Assembly (NCBI RefSeq): GCF_007830055.1 | Contig: NZ_VLLE01000003.1 | Location: forward strand, 1 to 64,000 | Source of the DNA: Lacibacter cauensis | Lineage (GTDB): Bacteria > Bacteroidota > Bacteroidia > Chitinophagales > Chitinophagaceae | Direction of reading: 5' to 3' | Length of the DNA: 64,000 bases | Part shown: in pieces, positions 36,463-45,459 of the stretch | How positions within the stretch are numbered: the first letter of the stretch is position 1 | How the letters are laid out: every line of letters starts with the position of its first letter | Translations under genes and position numbers: made by a program | Notes under the pieces: generated by a model | Databases searched by the model: none | The model's input: only the letters and a program-made list of their open reading frames with translations | What the model was told of the DNA's origin: nothing

Positions 36463-36897
36463 TCAGAGAATTAAATGTTGTTTGTTCTTGATTTTTTCGT
36501 TGTTCAACTCTATTACCAACTGTACTGCAGGCAATGACCGGATATCATTGATCAACGCCAGTTCATCCTCTTTTGAAGGCAGATCACCTTTAATCAGCCA
36601 GAGATAATCGAGATGCTTAAATTCCGGTAACAGGTATTCGCCATCGTACTGGTTTTTGTAGAGATAATAGCAAAGAGCTTTATGCGGTTCCTGAAATTCG
36701 AACACAGAAAAAAAGTAATTCCTGTTTTTCTTGGTGAGCTGAATTTCTATTTCGTTGTTGATGCGGAAATCGAAGCGGAGCGATTGATTCACCTGCCATA
36801 CAAACTGATGACTTTCGAGCGATGCCATGATGCCCAACAGCAAGGTGTCCTCAAAAAACTCCTCGGCCAGTAACTCGTTGTCAATTTTCAGTTTCAT
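36463..36897 (-). CDS. IPExxxVDY family protein
   Basis: A 144-residue protein carrying the family-defining segment in the variant form [14 protein letters not shown]. The family is common in Bacteroidota and has no known activity. It lies between an M28 peptidase (eight bases upstream) and the pterin dehydratase, so the three form an operon. Confidence 0.75.
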   Translation of the reverse strand: MKLKIDNELLAEEFFEDTLLLGIMASLESHQFVWQVNQSLRFDFRINNEIEIQLTKKNRNYFFSVFEFQEPHKALCYYLYKNQYDGEYLLPEFKHLDYLWLIKGDLPSKEDELALINDIRSLPAVQLVIELNNEKIKNKQHLIL

Positions 36898-36905
36898 ACA
36901 CTATT

Positions 36906-38543
36906 TTAAAAAGCAATATCAAACTCGAGTTCTTTATCACCTCGCTTCACTTTTACTTTTGTAGCATCTCCTTTCTTAAACTTACTCAGGGTTTGCATAT
37001 AACTCTCTACTGAACTGATAGCAAACTCTCCCAACTTCACCACAATATCTCCGGTTTTAATTCCGGCTTTTTCTGCTGCTCTTCCTGCACTCACACCATC
37101 AACTTTTACACCCGCTCCGCTAAATGTATAATCGGGCATAATACCCATACTTACTGTAAAACGTGCTGACGTAGTAGTTTGCTGCTCTCTTGTTTTCGTA
37201 AAAGCAAGCTTTGGCTCTTTCTCGGTTCTGCTGATTAAACGGGTTATGTATTTTACTATCTGCAGCTGACCAACATAGTTGATCTTATCAAAATCATCGC
37301 TGGGTTTATGGTAATCAGTATGCAGACCTGTAAAGAAAAATAAAACAGGAAGATCTTTTCTGTAGAACGATGTATGATCGCTAGGACCCGTACCACTGCT
37401 GTCTACTTTAATGTTGAAGGCGGGTTTCTTTTCGTTGATGAGCGTACCCCATGCAGGAGAAGTACCGATACCGCCAATAGTAATCGTTTTGGAACTATCG
37501 CTGAAACGACCCACCATATCCATATTGATCATGTAGTTGACATTGTTGAAAGAGATGGTTGGATGATCGGTAAAATATTTTGAACCATACAAGCCCAATT
37601 CTTCTCCACTGAAAGCAATGAAAAGATAGTTGATTGTTTTTTCGCCTTTCAGCTTCAGCAACCTGCTTAGTTCAAGCAAAGCAGCAGTACCACTTGCATT
37701 ATCATCAGCACCATTGTGAATCGCTTTTTCGCCGGTGTGGCGAGAGTTGTTATCTTCTCCATAACCCAAATGATCGTAATGCGCACCAATGATGATGGTT
37801 GTAGCTGCATTGTTATCAATGTACGCCACAACATTATGACCCTTACGGATCTTATCGCCCTGTTCAACCTTCAACTTAATATCCATCATGTGCGACGGAT
37901 CGGCAGCCAGCTTTGCTGCTATTCGTTGCTGTAAAACAATTACCGGAATGGTTGATAAAGCTGATCGGTCTTTCCCATCATATTTCAAACCGGCATCCTT
38001 TGTTCCGCTGTTGTAAATAATCAACGCTGTTGCACCTTTCTGTACAGCATCTTTCTCTTTGGTGCGGATTGCGTTTACCAAGTCGAAATGGGGATTCTTT
38101 TCATTATCACTCAACAACTCTTTGATATCCCAAAACCACGCACTGCCGCTTTCGTGCAAGCTGGCAGCTGCAACCGCTTCCATACTTCCGTTTGCGCTCC
38201 ATGCCAACGGGAAAAAATCAATCTCTGCTTTTAAATGCTCGCCATCAATAATAAAAAAACTGGAAGGAAGAACCTGTTTTCCTTCGTTTACTTCAAAAGG
38301 TTGTAAAAAGCCTTTTTCACCTTTTGCTGTTAATCCGTTCTTCTCAAACTGCTGTGAGATATAAACATACGCCAGCTCTTCGCCTTTTGTACCTGTACGG
38401 CGTCCTTCCAGCTGATCGCTTGCAAGGTAACTTACATGACTACGGAGATTTTCAAGACTAATCTTATCTGCCTTATTAAGCTTTTGTGCATTGGAAATTG
38501 TAAAAACAAAGAAGGCGATACTTACAACAACAACATTTTTCAT
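36906..38543 (-). CDS. Secreted M28 zinc aminopeptidase with PA and PDZ domains
   Basis: A 545-residue peptidase. Signal peptide (VVSIAFFVFTISNAQ), PA-type insertion (about 100-240), M28 catalytic core (about 245-430) with zinc ligands in IIGAHYDHLGYG, GADDNASGTAALLE, FSGEELGLYG, MDMVGR and GPSDHTSFY, then a C-terminal PDZ domain (about 455-545; GRAAEKAGIKTGDIVVKLG). It probably removes N-terminal residues from extracellular peptides. A near-consensus -7 box (TACCTTTA, minus strand, 38565-38572) lies upstream. First gene of a three-gene minus-strand operon. Confidence 0.9.
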   Translation of the reverse strand: MKNVVVVSIAFFVFTISNAQKLNKADKISLENLRSHVSYLASDQLEGRRTGTKGEELAYVYISQQFEKNGLTAKGEKGFLQPFEVNEGKQVLPSSFFIIDGEHLKAEIDFFPLAWSANGSMEAVAAASLHESGSAWFWDIKELLSDNEKNPHFDLVNAIRTKEKDAVQKGATALIIYNSGTKDAGLKYDGKDRSALSTIPVIVLQQRIAAKLAADPSHMMDIKLKVEQGDKIRKGHNVVAYIDNNAATTIIIGAHYDHLGYGEDNNSRHTGEKAIHNGADDNASGTAALLELSRLLKLKGEKTINYLFIAFSGEELGLYGSKYFTDHPTISFNNVNYMINMDMVGRFSDSSKTITIGGIGTSPAWGTLINEKKPAFNIKVDSSGTGPSDHTSFYRKDLPVLFFFTGLHTDYHKPSDDFDKINYVGQLQIVKYITRLISRTEKEPKLAFTKTREQQTTTSARFTVSMGIMPDYTFSGAGVKVDGVSAGRAAEKAGIKTGDIVVKLGEFAISSVESYMQTLSKFKKGDATKVKVKRGDKELEFDIAF

Positions 38544-38678
38544 GAACGTAGGAGCAATTTGGCTGTAAAGGTAAACAGATGCTTGGTTACTTACCCACGA
38601 CCATTAAAAATTAAACAGCTCTTTACATTGGCTCAGAATGTTTCCGAACTTCGTAAACATCCTCAGAAAATTTGCTCC

Positions 38679-38686
38679 TACATTTG
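38679..38686 (+). promoter_or_regulatory. feoB promoter -7 box
   Basis: TACATTTG matches TAnnTTTG and ends 12 bases before the feoB ATG at 38699. Confidence 0.45.
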
Positions 38687-38698
38687 CACTTGCTTTTC

Positions 38699-40819
38699 AT
38701 GGCCACAAATACTATCCATATTGCTTTAGTTGGAAACCCCAACAGCGGTAAAACCTCCTTGTTTAATACACTTACCGGTTTAAACCAGAAAGTGGGCAAT
38801 TTTCCGGGGGTTACAGTCGACAAAAAAACAGGTGAATTTAAGATCAGTGATCATACAACCGCCGAGCTGATTGACTTACCCGGCTCGTATAGTTTATACC
38901 CACGTCGTGCAGACGAATGGGTGAGCTATAAAGTGTTGATGAACCAGGACAGCGATGTAAAAGCCGATGTGGTAATTATAGTTGCCGATGCAAGTACCTT
39001 AAAGCGTAACCTGTTATTTGTATCGCAGATTATTGATCTGAAAATACCCGCTGTATTGTCGCTGACGATGATGGATGTGGCCCGTAAAAAAGACATCCAG
39101 ATTGATGTGAAGGCGCTGGAACGTGAGTTGGGGATTCCGGTTGTGCCGGTAAACCCACGGAAGAATAAAGGTATTGATCAACTGAAAAAAGCTGTTGAAG
39201 CAACCACGAAACAGCAGTACCGTCCGCCGGCTTTCGATTTTATTCCCAATAAAAATCTTGCAAGCGAAGCTGTAACAGAAGTCAAAGAGCTGTTACCGCA
39301 GCTGAGCGATTACTCAGCCATTCATCATCTCATCAATCACGAATCGTTTCTGCTTTCAAAAGAGCAACAGCAAAAGATTGAAGAAATTGAACAACGCAAC
39401 AAAGTACAGCACACCCGCATACAGGCCGAAGAAATTATGCAGCGCTACCAGCGCATTAAACAAATTGTACAAACAACGATCACTGAGGAGTCGCCTGTTA
39501 AAAAACAAATGATTGCAGAAAAGCTCGACAGAGTGCTGCTGCACCGTTTTTGGGGTTATGCTATTTTATTAACGGTGTTGTTCCTTTTGTTCCAGAGTAT
39601 TTTCTGGATAGCACAATACCCGATGGATATGATTGAGTTGTTTTTCCTCAATCTTTCCAATTGGTTCAGCAGCTGGCTACCGCAAAACAAACTCACCGAT
39701 CTGTTCATCAATGGTGTACTTGCCGGGCTAAGTGGCATTTTTGTTTTTGTGCCTCAAATCATGATCCTGTTTGGCCTCACAACCATACTGGAAGAAACCG
39801 GTTACATGGCACGCATTGGTTTCTTAACCGATAAAATTATGCGCAAGGTTGGGCTTAACGGTAAAAGTGTAATGCCCATGATCAGTGGCTTTGCCTGCGC
39901 CGTACCTGCCATTATGAGTGTGCGGAATATTGAAAACCGTAAAGAACGTTTACTCACTATATTGGTTACTCCGCTCATGAGTTGTAGTGCCAGGCTACCG
40001 GTTTATACAATTTTGATTGCATTGGTTGTACCAAAAGAATATTACCTCGGCTTTTTAAGTCTGCAGGGTTTGGTAATGATGGGGCTTTATGTATTTAGTG
40101 TATTGATGGCTTTGTTTGTTGCGTATGTTGCCAAACGATTCATCAACATCAAAGAGAAAAGCTTTTTTATCCTGGAGCTTCCGTTGTACAGGCATCCCCG
40201 TTACAAGAATGTATTGCTCACTATGATTGAGAAAGCAAAGATTTTTGTGTTTGATGCGGGTAAGGTTATCATGATCATTAGTTTGCTCTTATGGGCACTG
40301 AGCAGTTACGGACCGGGTGATCGTTTAGAAAAAGTTACTGCGCACTACGAACAACAGATTGCTGCAAATCCTGCTCAACAAGATCTGTTGGAAAAAGAGA
40401 AAGGAGCTGCTTTATTGCAAAACTCCTACGCCGGTATTATGGGACAATATATTGAACCCGTTATAAGGCCTCTTGGCTACGATTGGAAAATTGGTATTGC
40501 CCTGATTACCTCTTTTGCGGCACGTGAAGTGTTTGTTGGAACCATGGCAACCCTGTATTCGGTAGACAGTGATGGTGCTGATGAACAAACGCTGCGGCAG
40601 AAAATGAATTCGGCAGTAAATGAAAAAGGCGAAAAGATTTATTCGCTTGCTACCGGTGTTTCCTTAATGCTGTTTTACTTATTGGCTATGCAATGTATGA
40701 GTACACTTGCAGTTGTTAAAAGAGAAACCAACAGCTGGAAATGGCCGCTCATTCAATTAACGTATATGACCGTACTGGCTTACGTTATCAGCTTCGTGGC
40801 TTACCAGCTGTTGAGTTAA
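38699..40819 (+). CDS. feoB: Ferrous iron transporter FeoB
   Basis: A 706-residue Fe(II) permease. The cytoplasmic G domain has VGNPNSGKTSLFN (G1), the G2 region FPGVTVDKKTGEF and DLPGSYSL (G3); the G4 position reads SLTMMD, where most FeoBs have NMxD. Two Gate domains follow (GFACAVPAIMSVR, LMSCSARLPVY and SFAAREVFVG), with about ten membrane helices. The ATG at 38699 fits the family start. feoA is not adjacent but at 20198. Confidence 0.93.
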   Translation: MATNTIHIALVGNPNSGKTSLFNTLTGLNQKVGNFPGVTVDKKTGEFKISDHTTAELIDLPGSYSLYPRRADEWVSYKVLMNQDSDVKADVVIIVADASTLKRNLLFVSQIIDLKIPAVLSLTMMDVARKKDIQIDVKALERELGIPVVPVNPRKNKGIDQLKKAVEATTKQQYRPPAFDFIPNKNLASEAVTEVKELLPQLSDYSAIHHLINHESFLLSKEQQQKIEEIEQRNKVQHTRIQAEEIMQRYQRIKQIVQTTITEESPVKKQMIAEKLDRVLLHRFWGYAILLTVLFLLFQSIFWIAQYPMDMIELFFLNLSNWFSSWLPQNKLTDLFINGVLAGLSGIFVFVPQIMILFGLTTILEETGYMARIGFLTDKIMRKVGLNGKSVMPMISGFACAVPAIMSVRNIENRKERLLTILVTPLMSCSARLPVYTILIALVVPKEYYLGFLSLQGLVMMGLYVFSVLMALFVAYVAKRFINIKEKSFFILELPLYRHPRYKNVLLTMIEKAKIFVFDAGKVIMIISLLLWALSSYGPGDRLEKVTAHYEQQIAANPAQQDLLEKEKGAALLQNSYAGIMGQYIEPVIRPLGYDWKIGIALITSFAAREVFVGTMATLYSVDSDGADEQTLRQKMNSAVNEKGEKIYSLATGVSLMLFYLLAMQCMSTLAVVKRETNSWKWPLIQLTYMTVLAYVISFVAYQLLS

Positions 40820-40824
40820 TTACT

Positions 40825-41958
40825 TTACCAGCTTACAGTATTCCTGATTCTGTTGACTGTTTGATCATAGATCCGACGGATCATTTCTCCCATTGCATCA
40901 TCACGTGAAGGCAGTGGCTGGTTATTGCTGCGGTTGATCAACGTCAAATCATTATTATCCAGTGCCCGCTTATCGCCGGTATATCTTGCAAACTCGTACG
41001 TGTACCGATAGTTTGACGGAATACGATCCCACAGAACCTGTTCACGTGTATCGGTATTAGTGATGATGAGATTAAGATCGCCGGTTGCATTCAACTCACG
41101 CTCGGTTACATACACGGTTGCCACAACAGTAGTGTAGATCGGTTTATTGGCCGTATCCTTTCCTGTTTCAATTTGCTTGCTTCGGTTATAAGTTCTGTTA
41201 CGGTCTGGATTCTGATCAAACCGAACATTGCGCCAGATTAAATCCACTACAAAGTCGGGCGACTTTCCGTTTCTTCTTAATTCGTATTGATCATAAAAGC
41301 GTGCAGGAATGCTGTTGGAACCCTGTCCACCCAAATCACGAATCATATTGCTGTGATACTGGCGATCTCTTCCGTTCAATGAATTCCATCCAAAACTGCC
41401 CAGGCCCAGTACATCGTATTCAAAATTATTGACCAACACCTGTACAATACTTTTATCAAACGCCTCTTTCATTTTTACTGCAGCATCACGGTAGTTGGAT
41501 ACGTATTGCATTGCTTTATCAAATGCATAATACGCTTCTCTGTTGCCCGCCCTTGTATTCAACAATAACTGGTCGGATGCGTAATAATAAAAGTCGTTTG
41601 CTGCAGAATCTTTGGTAGCCATCAGGCGTGGATACACATTCACCGGCTTCACCATGCGGATAGCATATGCATTGCGGTTAACAATATCATACATCCGTTG
41701 TATGCCTTCCAGCTCAGCAATAAGCCGGTCCCACTTTGCAGGAACGGGATCGTATTGGTAATTATCGAGTCGTTGTTTGGCTTTAATATAACCGCTGTTA
41801 TAAACGTTTTGAATTTCGGCCATCAACTTATCGTCGCTGCCTTTTTTATTAAGCCGATTGATGAGTGATAGTAAATCCTTTTCCTCGTTGGGGATGCGGT
41901 TAGTGCGGCAAGAATAAAGTGTAGTTACAAGTAGAAAAATGGGTAAAAGTTTCTTCAT
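40825..41958 (-). CDS. Lipoprotein of unknown function
   Basis: A 377-residue lipoprotein (YSC, Cys at residue 17). The first half is helical (about 20-190), and a later region (about 200-330) is beta-like with charged loops. Conserved-looking stretches are FGWNSLNGRDRQYHSNM and DFVVDLIWRNVRFDQNP. I recognise no domain; similar lipoproteins occur in Bacteroidota. It ends five bases from the convergent feoB stop. Confidence 0.6.
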   Translation of the reverse strand: MKKLLPIFLLVTTLYSCRTNRIPNEEKDLLSLINRLNKKGSDDKLMAEIQNVYNSGYIKAKQRLDNYQYDPVPAKWDRLIAELEGIQRMYDIVNRNAYAIRMVKPVNVYPRLMATKDSAANDFYYYASDQLLLNTRAGNREAYYAFDKAMQYVSNYRDAAVKMKEAFDKSIVQVLVNNFEYDVLGLGSFGWNSLNGRDRQYHSNMIRDLGGQGSNSIPARFYDQYELRRNGKSPDFVVDLIWRNVRFDQNPDRNRTYNRSKQIETGKDTANKPIYTTVVATVYVTERELNATGDLNLIITNTDTREQVLWDRIPSNYRYTYEFARYTGDKRALDNNDLTLINRSNNQPLPSRDDAMGEMIRRIYDQTVNRIRNTVSW

Positions 41959-42076
41959 AAATCGGGTGGTTGGTTATTGCATAGACTTGGAGGCAACTGT
42001 TTTCGTTGCCCGTAAAACATGATTTAACAAACCGGACAACAAATCCGGCAATGCTTAAACCACAACTACAGCTATT

Positions 42077-42577
42077 TTATTGTACAGATGATGGATCTTT
42101 TTTCCAGTCGCTGAAATCTTTATCGCTCCAGGTTGTAGGGCGGGCGTGTACTCCTGCAACAAAATCAAAATGCACATAGTTTACCGCCTTTGCTTCCAGC
42201 AGGTTTAAGGCAGCAAACGAAAGATACTGCTCTGCACCGGAGTTACCGGCACGTTCGGTTAACCATTCGGCAGAAGGTATTTTTACAAACAGGGTGTCGC
42301 CGGATATATGATCGAACTCAAGCTTCACCTCGGCATATGTTTTATTAACACCATTAATGATCGCCTGTGGTACGGTAACAGAGTCAATAGGGGCATAAAT
42401 GCGTTTCATGGTTTCATCTTCTGCACTGCAATCCCATATCACTACCGTGTCCGTTGCAAACCACTGCTGTGGCTGGTTCACCTCTTTGGTTAAATCGCTT
42501 TCTTTTTCTTTGGAAGCATCATTATTGCAGGCAATTACTGCAGCAATCGTTACAAACAGGAGTAAATACTGTTTCAT
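42077..42577 (-). CDS. Small lipoprotein of unknown function
   Basis: A 166-residue lipoprotein (AVIAC, Cys at residue 17; then NNDASKEKESD). The mature domain is beta-rich with a central WDCSAEDETMKRIYAP and VKLEFDHISGDTLFVKIP. The pattern suggests a binding or inhibitor-like domain but nothing specific. A weak hairpin at 42032-42048 may terminate it. Confidence 0.6.
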   Translation of the reverse strand: MKQYLLLFVTIAAVIACNNDASKEKESDLTKEVNQPQQWFATDTVVIWDCSAEDETMKRIYAPIDSVTVPQAIINGVNKTYAEVKLEFDHISGDTLFVKIPSAEWLTERAGNSGAEQYLSFAALNLLEAKAVNYVHFDFVAGVHARPTTWSDKDFSDWKKDPSSVQ

Positions 42578-42619
42578 GTGTTGATTTATATTTTATTTGG
42601 CCACATGGTATTCGTCATA

Positions 42620-42661
42620 ATAAAATATTCATCTCCGTTTCTGATAAAATGAATATTTTAT
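42620..42661. repeat. AT-rich 13-bp inverted repeat
   Basis: ATAAAATATTCAT (42620-42632) and its exact complement (42649-42661) flank a 16-base spacer in the gap between divergent genes. It could be an operator or a stem-loop; with no T-run it is unlikely to be a simple terminator. Confidence 0.5.
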
Positions 42662-42806
42662 CATGACTCATTTCATGTGTACGCTGGTTTAATGTTTTAA
42701 ATGTTCACATGCCCGTGCCGAGGGTAAGGCACATTTCCTGTCTTAAAGCTACTGAAGACTGCTGATGTTGCGAACTGAATATTTAAATTCGTTTAAATTT
42801 TTCCTT

Positions 42807-43901
42807 ATGGGTAAACGGAGCTCCTATTTAGACATTGTTTTAAACCCTTTTAACCTGCTGCGTACCAAACGCATCCTGCACGTTAACCCAACCGTTATCC
42901 CCCACCGTGTAGAACCCGAACAGATAAACCTCTATGTATACGATTATGATCATGAAAACCTCTATGAAGAAAAATTAAGCGAGGTAAAAGATGCATTCCG
43001 ATACAAGCATACTGCCAGTGTAACCTGGATTAATGTGGATGGTATACGCCGCAAGGATATTGAAGAGATCTGCAACCACTTTAATGTGCATCCATTGGTA
43101 ATGGAAGATATTATGAGTATTGGACAGCGGCCAAAGGTGGATGAAATTGATGGCGTAATCTTTTGCCTGTTGAACATGCTTTACTTTAATGAAAAAGATT
43201 CTGCTGTAGAAACGGAACAGATCTCGATTGTATTGGGTAAACAGTTTGTGCTCAGTTTCCAGGAAGATGCATCGAGAGATGTGTTTAATCCGCTGCGTGA
43301 TAAAATACATTTCCGCAACAATAAACTACGGCAAAGCGGTACCGATTATTTGTTTTATGCCCTGATTGATTTGATTGTAGATAACTACTTTGTTGTAATG
43401 GAAAAGCTGAGTGATAAGATTGAAGTACTGGAAGAAGATATCATCCGCAGTCCCAATAACCGTTCGCTTGCAAAAATTAACCAGCTGCGTAAAGAAATGA
43501 TTGTGTTGAAACGCAACATCACGCCCGTTAGAGATATGGTTAATGGTATTCTGCGCAGCGAAAGCGCATTACTCAATGAACGCACCACCAAGTATTTTAA
43601 AGATGTGTACGACCACATTGTACAGGCGGCAGATCTTGCAGAAAACTATCGTGATATGATGATGAACTTACACGATCTGTATTTGAGCAATGTGAATCTG
43701 AAGATGAACGAAGTAATGAAAGTAATGGCGATTGTAACCTGTTTACTGGCGCCGGCAACCGTCATCGGTGGCATGTTCGGGATGAACTTTGACATTATTC
43801 CCTATGCACATCACCAGTTCGGCTTTTATCTCGCCTGCGGAATGATGATTCTCATTCCGATTGTGATGCTGTATATCTTTCGTAAAAGAGGATGGTTTTA
43901 A
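42807..43901 (+). CDS. corA: Magnesium/cobalt transporter CorA
   Basis: A 364-residue CorA. The cytoplasmic funnel covers about 1-300, then two membrane helices at the end, the first finishing with the signature MFGMNF (GMN pore motif). PRVxxxDIMSIGQRPKVDEI-like wording (EDIMSIGQRPKVDEIDGVI) marks the conserved front. The ATG at 42807 (MGKRSSY) is preferred; one at 42765 adds 14 residues. RidA starts five to eleven bases downstream. Confidence 0.92.
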   Translation: MGKRSSYLDIVLNPFNLLRTKRILHVNPTVIPHRVEPEQINLYVYDYDHENLYEEKLSEVKDAFRYKHTASVTWINVDGIRRKDIEEICNHFNVHPLVMEDIMSIGQRPKVDEIDGVIFCLLNMLYFNEKDSAVETEQISIVLGKQFVLSFQEDASRDVFNPLRDKIHFRNNKLRQSGTDYLFYALIDLIVDNYFVVMEKLSDKIEVLEEDIIRSPNNRSLAKINQLRKEMIVLKRNITPVRDMVNGILRSESALLNERTTKYFKDVYDHIVQAADLAENYRDMMMNLHDLYLSNVNLKMNEVMKVMAIVTCLLAPATVIGGMFGMNFDIIPYAHHQFGFYLACGMMILIPIVMLYIFRKRGWF

Positions 43902-43911
43902 ATTTATGCAT

Positions 43912-44427
43912 ATGAAACAACTGCTTGCATTCCTGTTGCTGCTTAGCTCATTCACAGCTGCTGCACAAAACGAAGAACAGAAAATTAAAGAACTGGGGTT
44001 ACAATTACCACCCGTCAGTAAGCCAATTGCTAATTATGTAAAGTATGTGCGCACAGGTAATCTCCTGTTTCTGGCGGGGCACGGTCCATCAAAAGCTGAT
44101 GGAACAAACATAACCGGTAAGGTGGGTAAAGACTTAACGATTGAGCAAGGCTACGAAGCTGCAAAAATTACTGCCCTCAGTTTAATTGCGACCTTGAAAG
44201 ATGCATTGGGTGGCGACTTGAGTAAAGTAAAACGGATTGTAAAAGTGAACGGCTATGTAAACTGTTTGCCCGATTTTACTGATCAACCGAAAGTAATTAA
44301 TGGTTGCAGCGATTTGCTGGTAGCTATTTTTGGTGAGCGTGGAAAGCATGCCCGTGCTGCCATGGGTATGGTTGCTTTACCATCGAATATTGCAGTAGAA
44401 ATTGAATTGGTTGTAGAAGTAGAATAA
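43912..44427 (+). CDS. RidA-family protein with signal peptide
   Basis: A 171-residue member of the YjgF/RidA/UK114 family. Such enzymes hydrolyse reactive enamine or imine intermediates in the cytosol. The C-terminal signature RAAMGMVALPSNIAVEIEL contains the carboxylate-binding Arg. Unusually the protein begins with a clear signal peptide (LLAFLLLLSSFTAAAQ), so it should be exported to the periplasm or surface. ATG codons at 43906 and 43912 are both possible. Confidence 0.85.
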   Translation: MKQLLAFLLLLSSFTAAAQNEEQKIKELGLQLPPVSKPIANYVKYVRTGNLLFLAGHGPSKADGTNITGKVGKDLTIEQGYEAAKITALSLIATLKDALGGDLSKVKRIVKVNGYVNCLPDFTDQPKVINGCSDLLVAIFGERGKHARAAMGMVALPSNIAVEIELVVEVE

Positions 44428-44431
44428 GCTT

Positions 44432-44773
44432 TTAGAAATGCTCCATACTCTTGAGCATTTCATATTCTGTTTCAAAGCTGCGGTGTTTAAACCAGCCGAT
44501 GATACCGCCACCGCCTAACCAAAAACATACTTCAAGCAGCATGAACAAAACACCCATGGGGTTGACATAAAAACCAATAAATGCTTGTGGGTCGAAAACA
44601 AATTGCAGGAGCTTAATCACCAGCATACAAACTAAACCTTCCCGCAAAACCCCATGGAAGAGAATATACTTCCATTTGGGAATGGTCCTACGTTTTTCCC
44701 AATGTTTCAGAAATTTCCGTTGCCTGGGAGTGAGCCGATAGGGATGGTAGTTACGAAAGTCGTTAAATGCCAC
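44432..44773 (-). CDS. Small membrane protein
   Basis: A 113-residue protein with a basic N-terminus (about 1-38) and two hydrophobic segments (about 45-65 and 72-92). Family unrecognised. It follows the DUF2480 gene by six bases on the minus strand, so the two are probably co-transcribed. Confidence 0.6.
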   Translation of the reverse strand: MAFNDFRNYHPYRLTPRQRKFLKHWEKRRTIPKWKYILFHGVLREGLVCMLVIKLLQFVFDPQAFIGFYVNPMGVLFMLLEVCFWLGGGGIIGWFKHRSFETEYEMLKSMEHF

Positions 44774-44779
44774 TTAGTT

Positions 44780-45298
44780 TTAAGCCGTTGATTTTGGTTG
44801 TTTATAAATAGGAACGGTGCTGCATGGTTCGCCGTACATGATGCTTTTTGCTATAGGTCGTAAGCGTTTGGTGATTTCCATATAGGCCGACTCCGGAATT
44901 GGCTCATCGCCACATCCTTTTACAACTACACGTTGATTGGTATATGCTTCTACACTAAGTGCTGCTATCGCCTGCATTAACTTCTGCTTTTTCCATTCTT
45001 CCTTTGAGCCAAGAAATACTTCTGCTGCCACAGGTTGTAATAAAGCCGCTACCAGCATATACGCCCACATTGGAACAATGGCATCTGTACTACAGGTTAC
45101 CAACACCGTTTTATCCACATACGCCGAAAGATCTGTTTGCTGCAGAGAAGCACGAAACTCTTTTTCTTTAACAATGAGACCCATAAAAAGATAGTCCTTT
45201 AAATCGAAGAGAACCGGCTCTTCAACAGGCATCATGCTTTCAAGATCAATGGTTTGTAAAGAACTTTCTGCAACACGGTTTACTATCACTTCACTCAT
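44780..45298 (-). CDS. DUF2480 family protein
   Basis: A 172-residue protein matching DUF2480 along its length: SSLQTIDLESMMP, VLFDLKDYLFMGLIVKEKEFR, STDAIVPMWAYMLVAALLQP, VVVKGCGDEPIPESAYMEIT, and MYGEPCSTVPIYK. The family is restricted to Bacteroidota and its function is unknown. Paired Cys (GCGD and EPCS) could bind metal. Confidence 0.85.
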   Translation of the reverse strand: MSEVIVNRVAESSLQTIDLESMMPVEEPVLFDLKDYLFMGLIVKEKEFRASLQQTDLSAYVDKTVLVTCSTDAIVPMWAYMLVAALLQPVAAEVFLGSKEEWKKQKLMQAIAALSVEAYTNQRVVVKGCGDEPIPESAYMEITKRLRPIAKSIMYGEPCSTVPIYKQPKSTA

Positions 45299-45404
45299 AA
45301 TTAAAAAAGATTAGGATAGTAAAATTACTTCAAATATGCCATTTCCTTTTTTACGAAAGAATAGTATCGTAGTTTTTCATTCATTCCATCGTAAAACTAC
45401 TGTT

Positions 45405-45439
45405 AATAAAAATGGGCATAACTCTCGTTATGCCCATTC
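45405..45439 (-). terminator. Terminator of the PpiD-like gene
   Basis: A 12-bp perfect stem (45412-45423 with 45428-45439) with a TCTC loop; on the minus strand it is followed by a TTTTTATT run. Confidence 0.85.
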
Positions 45440-45459
45440 GCTATTTCTTAAAGTTTCGA

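Noticed and set aside
41038-41055. Third parS candidate containing CACGTG
   Set aside because: Only the central CACGTG and a few flanking bases match, and it lies inside a coding sequence.
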